A stretch of DNA of 59,297 bases from the NCBI RefSeq assembly GCF_000427295.1, contig NZ_ATNM01000069.1, forward strand, positions 1 through 59,297, in the 5' to 3' direction. Origin of the DNA: Cyclobacterium qasimii M12-11B (GTDB lineage: Bacteria > Bacteroidota > Bacteroidia > Cytophagales > Cyclobacteriaceae). Positions 1 through 10,359 of the stretch are shown here, in pieces. Each line of letters starts with the position of its first letter. Position 1 is the first letter of the stretch. Both the position numbers and the translations under genes were made by a program. The notes beneath the pieces were generated by a model, which saw only the letters and a program-made list of their open reading frames with translations, was not told the origin of the DNA and did not search any database.

Positions 1-3
1 TTT

Positions 4-897
4 TTAATCGTTTCCTTCTTCAGGTTTTTCATCCTCATTCTCCGCTCTTTCGTCGTTTTTACGAGGTTCGTGAGTTTGTGCTCTGTAAGGCACAAAACCC
101 TCTCTTTTAAATTTATAAGGTTCTGTTCGCTGGCTTGGCATATTGTTCGCCAGATCAAGCATTCCAAAACCTTTGTGTGTAAAGGCTCCTAGCCCACACT
201 TAAATACAAATTCCTGAACTTCCTTGGCAGCATATAAGGTGAAAGGCAAGGTATAGCCTCTTACTTCATACTTCACATCCATGTCATAAACAGAGTATAT
301 TCTTGCGAACTTTTTCTGTTGTTCTCGAAGTTTATTGACATAATTCATGTCAGGAACCACCTGGAATTTATAAAAGGATTCCATTTGTTCTTGGTCATAC
401 CATCCAGATTTCTCCATTCGTGTGAGTGTTGACTCATACAAAAGATCTGAAAACTCATCCGTATCAGGGTTGATAAACCTTTTACCTGACTCGTCATCAA
501 ATGTGGGAGTAAGCAAAACCAATGGGGAGATACATACAAATTTATTGGATGTCTCTAAAGGTGGCTCAATTTCTTTCTCAGTATATTCAGGCGACAATAT
601 CAAATTCCCCAATTCAATTTTCGGGGTTTTGAAGACCTGCTTCAATAGATACTCTATGAAAGGTTCATCAGGAGCTGAGACAACAAGTGTAACCAAGCTG
701 GAATAATAATGCAACCCACTCCTACTAACTTTTGTTTGGCCTTTTAAACCTGAAAAGTTGAAGAAATTGTAGTTAAAAAACTCTTCCTGGCCTCCTTTAA
801 CGATCAGGCCTTTGAGAAACTGCGCTAAGATGTACTGATGGTGAAAGGGTAAGTAAGCACCTTTGTTCTTTAAGGAAAATATTAATCTAATTCTCAC
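4..897 (-). CDS. Cas6-like endoribonuclease family protein, orphan
   Basis: A 297-residue protein starting at GTG. It resembles the Cas6 (RAMP-fold) family that cuts CRISPR precursor RNA. The N-terminus (IRLIFSLKNKGAYLPFHH, histidines 19 and 20) matches the first ferredoxin-like fold, and residues 235-245 (GLGAFTHKGFG) form the glycine-rich loop near the C-terminus typical of Cas6. A charged acidic tail follows from about residue 265. No other cas gene and no repeat-spacer array is seen in this window, although the gene lies at its edge, so a locus further left cannot be excluded. Bacteroidota often carry such stand-alone copies next to housekeeping genes, so a non-CRISPR RNA-processing role is possible. 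The family call is fairly sure; the function is not. Confidence 0.75.
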   Translation of the reverse strand: MRIRLIFSLKNKGAYLPFHHQYILAQFLKGLIVKGGQEEFFNYNFFNFSGLKGQTKVSRSGLHYYSSLVTLVVSAPDEPFIEYLLKQVFKTPKIELGNLILSPEYTEKEIEPPLETSNKFVCISPLVLLTPTFDDESGKRFINPDTDEFSDLLYESTLTRMEKSGWYDQEQMESFYKFQVVPDMNYVNKLREQQKKFARIYSVYDMDVKYEVRGYTLPFTLYAAKEVQEFVFKCGLGAFTHKGFGMLDLANNMPSQRTEPYKFKREGFVPYRAQTHEPRKNDERAENEDEKPEEGND

Positions 898-1007
898 GAC
901 TATAAAAATGAAAAGTTGAACAAAAATTTATTTCATCGTACTATCAGGACTAACTGACATTTGAATAAATAAGTTGCAACAAACTTAATAATAATATTTC
1001 AATTAAT

Positions 1008-2104
1008 TTACACATTGAACCTAAAATGCATGATGTCCCCGTCACAAACTACATATTCTTTACCTTCAACTGCAATTTTCCCGTTTTCACGGCAAATTGC
1101 TTCAGTTTTGAACGCCTCAAAATCTTTTAGTTTTATAACCTCTGCTTTGATGAACCCTTTCTCAAAATCAGTATGTATAACACCTGCAGCTGCTGGGGCT
1201 TTCCAACCTCTAGTGATCGTCCAGGCTCTCACTTCCTGAACTCCAGCTGTGAAATAGGTAATTAAATTCAATAATTTATAGGCGCCAGCAATCAATCTGT
1301 TCAAACCACTTTCCTCAAGACCATACTCTCCTAAGAACATTTCTTTTTCTTCGGGTTCCTCAAATTCGGCAATTTGCTCTTCCAATGCTGCACATAAAAG
1401 GATCACATCAGCATTTTCATTGGCTACTTCTTCCTTGAGTCTGTCGACATGCGCATTACCTTCCTTAATACTTCCTTCATCTACATTGGCAACATACAAT
1501 ACAGGCTTAATTGTCAATAAATGAATGTCAGCAATGGCTTTCAGATCGTCTTCATCAGCTTCTATGGCCCTGGCATTCTTACCTTCCTTTAAACCTTCTT
1601 TAAATTTCTGTAAACTTTCAACGGCTTTTCTGGCTTTGGCGTCTCCACTCTTTGCAACTTTCTCAATCCTAAGTAGTTTTTTATCAACTGACTCAATGTC
1701 TTTTAATTGCAACTCAGTATCAATGACTTCTTTGTCAAAAAGGGGATCCACTCCACCTGCTACGTGTACTACATTGGGATCATCAAAGCATCTGACCACG
1801 TGTATTATCGCATCAACCTCCCTTATATTGCCCAAAAACTTATTTCCTAAACCTTCTCCCTTACTGGCACCCTTTACTAATCCAGCTATATCTACAAATT
1901 CGATTACTGTCGGAAGTACTCTTTGTGGATTCACCAAACCTTCCAAGATTTGTAAACGCTTATCCGGCACTGTTACGACACCCACATTGGGTTCGATGGT
2001 ACAAAAGGAAAATTTGCCGCTTCAGCCTTTGCACTTGACAAGGCATTAAATAATGTTGACTTCCCTACATTTGGCAAGCCTACAATTCCACACTTAACTC
2101 CCAT
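1008..2104 (-). CDS. ychF: Ribosome-binding ATPase YchF (Obg family), frameshifted in this sequence
   Basis: YchF is a cytoplasmic P-loop ATPase of the Obg family that binds ribosomes. The main open frame covers only 325 residues and would start at a GTG at 1985, lacking the P-loop. The missing N-terminus is present in the next frame from an ATG at 2104 and contains GLPNVGKS (residues 9-16) followed by [19 protein letters not shown]. The two frames join if one A is restored in the plus-strand A4 run at 2003-2006, giving the family sequence [13 protein letters not shown] and a protein of about 365 residues, the usual length. The C-terminus ([26 protein letters not shown], in part) is the TGS domain. 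The start lies 5 bases after the stop of the upstream permease gene. The indel is probably a sequence error, since the gene is otherwise fully conserved. Confidence 0.93.
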
Positions 2105-2109
2105 GAATG

Positions 2110-3201
2110 TTAAATCTTATCTATTCTAAATATCCTGTATTCTCTATACCCTTTGTAAAATTCCTTTATAGAAACCCTAAATATAGTATAAACTGGTATC
2201 GCGAAAATCATACCCAATACACCGGCAATTTTTGCCCCCACAAAGATAATAACAAAAATTTCAAGAGGGTGAGCTTTTACTGATTTAGAAAAAATAAATG
2301 GCTGTAAGATCACATTATCACTTACCTGCACCACAGAAAACACTGTCAATATCTTAAATAGAAACAAGTATACTTCATTTGCGGTACTAAACTCCCCTGT
2401 TGAAAGCCCAACCAATACGCCGAAAGTGGCACCTAAAATTGGTCCTGCATAAGGAATAAGGTTGGCTACTGCTGCAAAAACTGCAATTGTCATTGCATAT
2501 TCTATATTCACTATCGATAAGCCGACGGATGCAATCGTGAAAATAACCGACATCTGTATCAATAATCCTACTAGGTAATTGGACAATAGTCTTTCCACTT
2601 TGTGAAAAGTAGCCACAGACAGCTCAAAATATTTATTCGGAATGAAATTCAAAATATTTCTTCGTAGCAGTCCATTTTCCAACAGTAAGAAAAAAGTAAT
2701 AAAACCTATGGCCAGTATACTTATAAAGAAACTACTTGTAGTAGAAATTACGCCATTGATAAATCCCTGGAAATTCATCCCATTGACACTCTTAAGCAGG
2801 CTTTCTTTCACATGTTTTATCAGGTAACCAGGCTCATTATCGATAAGATTTAACTGAATAAGTATTGCTTCCAGGTTGTCAATGGGTCGTTGAATCTGAT
2901 CGTATAGGTAGTTGACATCCAAAGCTTTTAACAACTCGACCTGAGATCGAAATAGTGGAATAAACAACAATACCAATAAAGAAACCACTGAAATAATGGC
3001 TAAAAAAGACAAAAGAATTGCCATCGCACGGGGAATATGCTGCCCCATTATGTACAAATTATTGATTTTATTGGTGAGCGGCCGAAGGGCTGCGGCAATT
3101 ACAAGAGAAAATATAAAATATAGGCTAATATTGGAAAAATACCATCCAAACACGAAAACGAGCATGGTAGCAACTATAGCCGTTAATATAACTTTTAGCA
3201 T
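2110..3201 (-). CDS. AI-2E family transporter (UPF0118 permease)
   Basis: A 363-residue inner-membrane protein with about seven to eight hydrophobic segments. It has two N-terminal helices, a central soluble region at about residues 95-150, then helices including a conserved block near residue 250 ([13 protein letters not shown]) that is typical of the family. Members have been linked to autoinducer-2 export or to sodium/proton antiport; no substrate can be assigned here. The gene is followed after only 5 bases by ychF on the same strand, suggesting co-transcription. Confidence 0.85.
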   Translation of the reverse strand: MLKVILTAIVATMLVFVFGWYFSNISLYFIFSLVIAAALRPLTNKINNLYIMGQHIPRAMAILLSFLAIISVVSLLVLLFIPLFRSQVELLKALDVNYLYDQIQRPIDNLEAILIQLNLIDNEPGYLIKHVKESLLKSVNGMNFQGFINGVISTTSSFFISILAIGFITFFLLLENGLLRRNILNFIPNKYFELSVATFHKVERLLSNYLVGLLIQMSVIFTIASVGLSIVNIEYAMTIAVFAAVANLIPYAGPILGATFGVLVGLSTGEFSTANEVYLFLFKILTVFSVVQVSDNVILQPFIFSKSVKAHPLEIFVIIFVGAKIAGVLGMIFAIPVYTIFRVSIKEFYKGYREYRIFRIDKI

Positions 3202-3219
3202 GGATCAAAAATAACAAAA

Positions 3220-3280
3220 AAATCGAACCCTGTACCATGCTTTCCACTAATAGGGGAAAAACATTTCCAAGGTTCGATTT
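3220..3280 (-). terminator. Possible terminator with a large loop
   Basis: The 10-base arms AAATCGAACC (3220-3229) and GGTTCGATTT (3271-3280) form a perfect inverted repeat with a 41-base loop. On the minus strand the second arm runs into a long T tract. The position, just after the PUR-family gene and before the permease start, fits a terminator or leader structure. The large loop makes this uncertain. Confidence 0.4.
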
Positions 3281-3342
3281 ATATATCTTTTGAATTAAAT
3301 ATTATAGCAAAGTTCTGATTAGAATAGCAGCTGCTTAAAGTA

Positions 3343-3726
3343 TTAATCCCATTTTAAGTCTTCACCAAATTTGTTGTTATTTTCATTGGTTGATTCGGTA
3401 GTTTCAGGTTCAGCATCAAACTGAGAAAAGTCAAAATCTGGCATCAAATCATTTTTCACGTGGCCTACAGCCTCTTGAAGTGCTTCTACAAACTTCCCAA
3501 AATCCTCTTTATACAAGAATATTTTGTGCTTTTCATAGTAGAAATTATCATCCTTGATCTTCCTCTTGCTCTCTGTTATGGTCAAATAGTAGTCATTGGA
3601 CCGGGTAGCCTTAACATCAAAAAAATAGGTTCTCTTACCTGCTTTTACCCTTTTGGTGAAAATCTCATCTCTTTCGTAATCTTTATTATCTTCCACTATC
3701 CAAATATTTATTTTTTCAAAAATCAA
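3343..3726 (-). CDS. PUR-family (DUF3276) nucleic-acid-binding protein
   Basis: A 127-residue protein of the bacterial PUR-alpha-like family annotated as DUF3276. The core at residues 20-95 has the beta-sheet-plus-helix pattern of a single PUR repeat (GKRTYFFDVKATRSNDYYLTI, then KHKIFLYKEDFGKFVEALQEA). The C-terminal 30 residues are acidic and low in complexity, ending FGEDLKWD. Relatives bind single-stranded DNA or RNA; the cellular role in Bacteroidota is not established. It is transcribed alone or ahead of the permease gene. Confidence 0.85.
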   Translation of the reverse strand: MIFEKINIWIVEDNKDYERDEIFTKRVKAGKRTYFFDVKATRSNDYYLTITESKRKIKDDNFYYEKHKIFLYKEDFGKFVEALQEAVGHVKNDLMPDFDFSQFDAEPETTESTNENNNKFGEDLKWD

Positions 3727-3867
3727 TTTAATGCCAAGTTAAATCAATTCAAATATCAAATTCAAGTTATTGATGTTTTTTTTTCTCAAAATATGTGATA
3801 TTCTTCAAAATACCTATTGGAAAAGACAATTTTGTGACTACAAAATATTGATCCTCTTTACACTAAA

Positions 3868-4434
<567 letters not shown>

Positions 4435-5457
4435 ATGGATGTAAATCAAAGACTAACCCTACTTGCTGCACTGGGTGATCGCCTGCTTCATTTAGCCGAT
4501 GAAGAAAAAGCGGAGTTGTTCGATAGAATGCAAAATCATAACAATTGGTTTACGCCAAAGCAATCCGCTTTAGCCCTTAAAGGAATAGGCAGGTACCTCT
4601 CCAATGAGCAATTAAAAAATTGGATCAAGCCCTACAATTTCGAGAACAGAGAAACCAATGCATCCAGGAATATAGGCATTATCATGGCTGGTAATATCCC
4701 CGGCGTTGGCTTTCATGATTTGCTTTGCACCCTGGTGGCTGGTCATAATGCTCGAATAAAGTTGGGCTCTTCCGACAGTATACTGATCCCTTGGCTAGTA
4801 GAACAGTTGAAAGCATTGTCTCCAGAATTGGCTGAAACCATTTCATTCGAAGAGCGACTGAGAGATATGGATGCTTATATTGCTACAGGAAGCGATAATT
4901 CTGCCAGGTATTTCGACTATTACTTTGGTAAGTATCCCCATATAATCCGCAAAAACAGAACCTCCGTTGCTGTGATCAATGGGGAGGAATCTGAAGAAGA
5001 TTTGGAATTGCTAGCCACAGATATTTTCACTTATTATGGCCTGGGTTGTAGGAATGTATCAAAAGTATTTTTTAGTCACCTTTCTCAGGTTCAGGACTTC
5101 ATGAAAGCCATGGAGAAAATAAATGAGGCATTGCAGCACCACAAATACTTCAATAATTACGAGTACAACAAGTCCAAGTACCTTATCAATAGGGTTCCTC
5201 ATTTTGACAATGGGCATTTATTATTGGTAGAAGCCAAGGATTTGGTTTCACCAATTTCTGTGATCTACTACGAGATCTATGAATCCCTTGATTCCCTGAA
5301 GGAGAATCTAAGCACTTTAGAAGACAAGGTTCAATGCGTCGTTTCTAAAGGGGCCTGGTTTGAAGGAAGCATCCCCCTGGGTACCGCACAGAGCCCTGAA
5401 GTTTATGAATATGCGGACAAAGTAGACACCTTAAATTTCCTTTTGGAACTGGAATAG
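4435..5457 (+). CDS. LuxC-like acyl-CoA reductase
   Basis: A 340-residue protein resembling the LuxC / acyl-CoA reductase family, which reduces acyl-CoA or acyl-enzyme intermediates to aldehydes with NADPH. The motif MAGNIPGVGFHDLL (residues 84-97) matches the nucleotide-binding segment, and YYGLGCRNVSKVF holds the likely nucleophilic Cys205. Start is the ATG directly after the divergent region. Bacteroidota have this gene without lux luciferase genes, so a role in fatty-aldehyde or lipid metabolism is more likely than light production. Confidence 0.82.
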   Translation: MDVNQRLTLLAALGDRLLHLADEEKAELFDRMQNHNNWFTPKQSALALKGIGRYLSNEQLKNWIKPYNFENRETNASRNIGIIMAGNIPGVGFHDLLCTLVAGHNARIKLGSSDSILIPWLVEQLKALSPELAETISFEERLRDMDAYIATGSDNSARYFDYYFGKYPHIIRKNRTSVAVINGEESEEDLELLATDIFTYYGLGCRNVSKVFFSHLSQVQDFMKAMEKINEALQHHKYFNNYEYNKSKYLINRVPHFDNGHLLLVEAKDLVSPISVIYYEIYESLDSLKENLSTLEDKVQCVVSKGAWFEGSIPLGTAQSPEVYEYADKVDTLNFLLELE

Positions 5458-5619
5458 CTTGAGAAAAACTGCTTAATCCGTCTATTTCAACTAAATTTTG
5501 TTTTTAAATCCTTTATAAATAAGCATATAATAACAAGCATCATGTTCAATTAATTATTGAATTTAGTATCTTTTCGCCCTATTGAATTTTCATCAAACAA
5601 CAATATAACTTCATTATTA

Positions 5620-7882
5620 ATGGTTTTTGATATAGATATGATTAAGTCGTTGTATGCTGAGTTTCCTCAGCGTATAGCTGCCGCCAGAAAAGTTGTGGGT
5701 AAACCACTTACCTTAACAGAAAAAATCCTTTATGCCCATCTCTCTGAAGGCGAGCCAACCCAAGGGCATGAAAGAGGCGTATCTTATGTTGATTTTAAAC
5801 CCGACAGGGTAGCCATGCAAGATGCGACAGCCCAAATGGCTTTGTTGCAATTTATGCAGGCTGGCAAATCTAAAGTAGCAGTACCTTCTACTGTTCACTG
5901 TGACCACCTTATTCAGGCTGAAGTTGGAGCTTCTATCGATTTAGCGAAAGCAAAAGACAAAAATAAAGAGGTTTATGACTTTCTTTCTTCTGTCTCCAAC
6001 AAGTATGGTCTTGGATTTTGGAAACCTGGAGCTGGAATTATCCACCAGGTAGTTTTAGAAAATTATGCCTTCCCAGGAGGTATGATGATCGGAACAGATT
6101 CACACACACCTAATGCAGGTGGTTTGGGAATGGTAGCTATTGGTGTCGGTGGAGCAGATGCTTGTGACGTAATGGCTGGCTTACCATGGGAGTTGAAATT
6201 CCCGAAATTGATTGGTGTGAAACTTACCGGTAAATTGTCCGGATGGACTTCTGCTAAGGATGTAATCCTAAAAGTAGCAGGTATTCTTACCGTAAAAGGT
6301 GGTACCGGTTGTATAGTTGAATATTTTGGAGAAGGAGCTCGCTCTTTATCAGCCACAGGAAAAGGCACCATTTGTAATATGGGTGCTGAAATTGGAGCAA
6401 CTACTTCCATCTTTGGTTATGATGAAAAATCTGAAGCTTATTTGAGAGGTACTTCAAGAGCTGAAATTGCAGATCTAGCAAATGGCATCAAAGAATATTT
6501 GACAGGTGATGAAGAAGTTTATGCTTCTCCTGAAAAATACTTCGACGAAGTTATTGAGCTTAATCTTTCTGAGTTGGAACCACATATCAATGGTCCTTTT
6601 ACGCCAGATCTTGCTTGGCCTCTATCTAAATTTGCTGCAGCAGTAAAAGAAACAATTGGCCAGAAAAATTGGAAGTTGGACTTATCGGTTCTTGTACTAA
6701 TTCTTCTTATGAAGACATTTCAAGAGCTGCTTCTCTTGCCCAACAGGCAGTAGATAAAAACTAAAAGCCAAATCAGAATATACCATTACTCCAGGTTCTG
6801 AACAAGTGAGATTCACTGTCGATAGAGATGGATACCTCAAAATATTTGAGAATATGGGCGGTGTGGTTTTGGCCAACGCTTGTGGTCCATGTATTGGCCA
6901 ATGGGCAAGACATGGAGCTGAAAAACAAGAAAGAAATTCTATCATTACCTCTTTTAACAGAAACTTTGCAAAAAGAGCTGATGGAAACCCAAATACGCAC
7001 TCTTTTGTAGCATCCCCTGAAGTAGTTACTGCTTTGGCAATTGCAGGTAATCTTACCTTCAACCCAATGACAGACACCCTTACCAACGAAGATGGTGAGC
7101 AAGTTAGATTGGACGAGCCTGCAGGACTTGAACTTCCTGCAAAAGGTTTTGCTGTTGAAGACGCCGGCTATTTGGCCCCAGCGGAAGACGGATCTAAGGT
7201 AGAAGTAAAAGTAGCTTCTGATTCTGAGCGACTACAATTATTAGAGCCTTTCAAAGCATGGGAAGGAACAGACTTGAAAGGGCTTAAACTCTTAATAAAA
7301 GCCAAGGGTAAATGTACAACGGATCATATTTCTATGGCTGGCCCATGGTTAAGATACCGTGGACACCTTGACAATATTTCAAACAACCTTTTAATCGGTG
7401 CCATCAACTTCTACAACGAAACTTCCAATAAGGTGAAAAACCAGTTGGATGGTAGTTATGGAGAGGTTCCAGCTGTACAACGTCAATATAAATTACATAA
7501 TATTGGTACAGTAGTAGTAGGTGACGAAAACTATGGTGAAGGTTCTTCTAGAGAACATGCAGCTATGGAGCCTAGATTCTTGGGAGTACGTGCTATTATA
7601 GTAAAATCTTTTGCTAGAATACATGAAACTAACTTGAAAAAACAAGGTATGTTAGGCTTGACTTTCGCTAATCCTCAGGATTACGATTTGGTTCAGGAAG
7701 ACGACAGTATTGACATTGTTGGATTGGATAGTTTTGCACCAGGCAAACCTTTGACTGTGGTACTTAATCACAAGGATGGCAGTGTAGACAAAATAACTGT
7801 AAACCATACCTACAATGAAGGCCAAATCAAATGGTTCAAAGCTGGTTCTGCATTGAATCTTGTTAAGGAAGGTCTTATTTAG
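5620..7882 (+). CDS. Aconitate hydratase, broken by two single-base deletions in this sequence
   Basis: Aconitase interconverts citrate and isocitrate in the TCA cycle. I start at ATG 5620 ([15 protein letters not shown]) because the family begins there; an upstream extension in frame begins at a TTG. The protein runs in frame to about 6663. It then continues in a second frame ([20 protein letters not shown], with the first cluster cysteine) and a third frame from about 6761 to the stop. Both shifts are explained by loss of one A from runs at 6664-6668 and 6756-6760. The joined product is about 754 residues, the normal length. The other cluster cysteines are in [11 protein letters not shown]-terminal swivel domain: [15 protein letters not shown]. 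Reading it as two separate genes is unlikely. Confidence 0.93.
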
Positions 7883-7948
7883 GCAAAAGCTTAACGTGAG
7901 TTAGAATCACTTTTTCTGGTTATAACTAACCAGCATGTTCATAATAAA

Positions 7949-7986
7949 GGGAAGGCTACAATTAATTTTGTGGCCTTCCCCTTTTT
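7949..7986 (+). terminator. Rho-independent terminator after aconitase; rest of 7883-8215 empty
   Basis: The arms GGGAAGGC (7949-7956) and GCCTTCCC (7973-7980) form a perfect stem, with a further ACAA/TTGT pairing inside the loop, followed by CTTTTT. It lies 66 bases after the aconitase stop. The remaining bases to 8215 show no gene; the convergent TPR lipoprotein gene ends at 8216. Confidence 0.85.
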
Positions 7987-8215
7987 ATAGCAAATAGATT
8001 TAATAAACTAATCCAGATTTTCAGAAGGATTCGTGATAGCCTATCCTGATTTTTCTTCAGAGAAAATATTGTAACCTGAATAAGATCAATCTGTTCATAG
8101 ATTTTAGCCTCCAATAAGATTATCTTTTGGGTATTTCAAAAGCATCAGATCGGGAAATGCTGACAATACGATAAAGAAGATTCAATCCCTAATTCATGAC
8201 TAAGCAACTAACCCC

Positions 8216-9166
8216 CTATTTCTGGGTAGCCTCAGAATCCAATTGAGGCAGGTATTCTGAAAGCAGTGGCATTTCAGGATCAGCTTTGTAGGCCTCATTT
8301 AAAAATTTACTCGCCAAAGACATTTCGCCTTTCTTGAAGTAATAGATTCCCTTATTTCTTATGGCGTAATAGTTTTTCGTGTTTTGTTTTAAGCTATAAT
8401 TGATATCTTCCAACGCATCATCTGGTTTATCAAGGTATAACTTGTAAAGACCTCTGTTGTTGTAGTAATAAGAATGGTCTTTGTCAAGGTTTATGGCTTC
8501 TTCTACGGATTCAAGGGCTTTTTGGTAGTCTCCATTTTCAAAGTGGATCAAGGACCAAAGATTATGCAACTTACTCTCCCTGGGATTCAATTCCATGGCT
8601 TTTTCAAGATCTACAACAGCAGCATCAAGGTCATTCCTGTAATAGTGCACGGTAGCACTATTGATGTACAACTCCGCATTATCAGGAGAAAATTGGATAG
8701 CCTTATTAAAAGCATTTAATGCCTCGTCATAGGACTTCATTTCTGTTTGTACCAAACCTCGAATAAAATAAGCCTGACCATCTTCCTCATTTATTTGTAG
8801 CAAGGCCTTGGTATCTTCCAATGCCTTATAGTTTTCTCCAAAATCAAGATGAGCGATGGCTCTTTGAGTCAAAGCAGGAACATAGGTATTGTCAATATTG
8901 ATAGCCTCTGAAAAGTCTGAAATGGCCTCTATTAATTTGGCTTGTTGATAATTGGCCATACCCCGGTTAAAAAATGCATCCTTAAATTGCGGGTCAATTG
9001 CTAAAGCTTCATCATAATAAGTAATGGCTCCTTTCAGGTTCCCCTCCTTTAACTCATTGTTCCCCTTCAATAAAAATCTCCCCTTTTTATCAATATTTGA
9101 GGTGCAAGACATGGCAATGGACAATACAAGTCCAAAGCTTAACCAAAATAATTTACTTTTCTTCAT
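8216..9166 (-). CDS. TPR-repeat lipoprotein
   Basis: A 316-residue lipoprotein. The signal peptide ends in the lipobox IAMSC (Cys21). From about residue 30 to 300 it consists of seven to eight tetratricopeptide repeats with the usual pattern (for example AITYYDEALAIDPQFKDAFF and ALNAFNKAIQFSPDNAELYI). It is probably a periplasmic or outer-membrane-anchored scaffold. No partner can be named. It is monocistronic and convergent with aconitase. Confidence 0.88.
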   Translation of the reverse strand: MKKSKLFWLSFGLVLSIAMSCTSNIDKKGRFLLKGNNELKEGNLKGAITYYDEALAIDPQFKDAFFNRGMANYQQAKLIEAISDFSEAINIDNTYVPALTQRAIAHLDFGENYKALEDTKALLQINEEDGQAYFIRGLVQTEMKSYDEALNAFNKAIQFSPDNAELYINSATVHYYRNDLDAAVVDLEKAMELNPRESKLHNLWSLIHFENGDYQKALESVEEAINLDKDHSYYYNNRGLYKLYLDKPDDALEDINYSLKQNTKNYYAIRNKGIYYFKKGEMSLASKFLNEAYKADPEMPLLSEYLPQLDSEATQK

Positions 9167-9567
9167 CTGAATGCTAAATTAACTTTTATCAATTTCCCCT
9201 CAAACAAATAACTCAAGGATTTAGTGCTCCCTTGAGAATTGAAGTTCATTTTGTCTTTGCCTAAAGTCCTAAATCGCAAAACCTATCCTAAACCAGGCCT
9301 ATTTGCAAATGCTATTGCTGTGCCAACGATAATGCGTTTGGCTCCAAATGAAAGTCCGCAGCTATCGTTTAAAAAATCAAATGTATTCTTTTATACCCTC
9401 CCAAGGAGACGTTAATCGAATTCTGATAATAATTAAAGATTAAATTAGAATTGTAATCAATATTTCAATAACGCATTTTTTATAACCTATTATTTTCTGG
9501 AATAGTTATTGCTATTATACTAAGTAATAAAGAATACTAATTTATTTTAACTTAAACCAACATTATT
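9167..9567. other. Intergenic region, no gene seen
   Basis: A 401-base AT-rich gap between the divergent TPR lipoprotein and CsbD genes. I see no coding frame of note, no clear hairpin and no recognisable promoter consensus. It must contain promoters for both genes. Confidence 0.5.
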
Positions 9568-9759
9568 ATGCCATCTAAATTAAAGCTTAAAGGAGAATGG
9601 AACGAATTAAAAGGAAAACTAAAAGCAAAATATGGTGAACTCACCGATGATGATTTAGTTTATGCCGAGGGCCAGGAAGACCAATTATTGGGTAAACTTC
9701 AAAAAAGAACTGGTGAAACTCAGGAAAATCTTAAAAAGATTTTATTCTCTGAAAAATAG
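9568..9759 (+). CDS. CsbD-family stress protein
   Basis: A 63-residue hydrophilic protein with the CsbD pattern: LKGEWNELKGKLKAKYGELTDDD near the N-terminus (shown in part), followed by a GQEDQLLGKLQKRTGET segment. CsbD proteins are general-stress induced in other bacteria and have no known enzymatic function. A strong terminator follows 13 bases after the stop, so the gene is a single transcription unit. Confidence 0.88.
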   Translation: MPSKLKLKGEWNELKGKLKAKYGELTDDDLVYAEGQEDQLLGKLQKRTGETQENLKKILFSEK

Positions 9760-9772
9760 AGAAATATATTAT

Positions 9773-9805
9773 AAAGCCCGATGACTTGGTTATCGGGCTT
9801 TTTTT
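9773..9805 (+). terminator. Rho-independent terminator of the CsbD gene
   Basis: Perfect 10-bp stem AAAGCCCGAT (9773-9782) with ATCGGGCTTT (9792-9801), 9-base loop, then a continuing T tract. Confidence 0.93.
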
Positions 9806-10359
9806 ATGTGAAATTCGAAATAGGAGCCGCTATATTTTCATAAATCCCCACCCTATCCAGCATTTTCTTACAAGGAGCGCAGCCAATTCAGCTTACTCTT
9901 TATGGTTCAGGTTTATTTTTGGCACCAACAAATTACCAGCGCAATCAAGCCTATTTTTGAAACGATGTAATCAACACAAGATCAAACTAACAAGATTTTT
10001 CAGGAGATAAGTAGTGGTTATTTTTTTAATTAAGCATTCATAGGTCAAATCACCCTCCTTTTTTAATCTAAGCACAAATACAGGGATTTAATCGCCTATT
10101 TTCAGATTAACATTCTGTTGATCATGCTTTTTATTTGACAATGATTTTCAATAATGCAGGGAATTCACCAGAAAGCCACAAACATTTTGATCAATAAACT
10201 TCAAATAATTCACCGTATAAAAAATAGTATCACTTTTACACATAATAATAATAGCAACTTTTACAGATCAATAATAAATTTGAATGTTAGCTTGTCTTTA
10301 ACCACGAAAATAAATACTTGCTTCATTTTGGTAATTCTAAAACAACCGACAAAAAACCA
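9806..10359. other. Intergenic region, no convincing gene
   Basis: This 554-base AT-rich gap lies ahead of the 10.3-19.4 kb cluster. Two short open frames (9786-10010 and 10154-10363, plus) have no recognisable protein features and unusual composition, so I leave them out. The promoter of the cluster should lie in the last 200 bases, but I could not identify it. Confidence 0.5.

Noticed and set aside
1008-1985. YchF starting at the GTG at 1985
   Set aside because: That product lacks the P-loop; the missing N-terminus is encoded upstream in the next frame to 2104.
4435-5457. LuxC-like gene as evidence of bioluminescence
   Set aside because: No luxA, luxB, luxD or luxE gene is nearby; the pair with ferredoxin is a common Bacteroidota arrangement.
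6806-7882. A separate aconitase C-terminal gene from the GTG at 6806
   Set aside because: It continues the upstream frames without a gap in homology; single-base losses in A runs explain the break.
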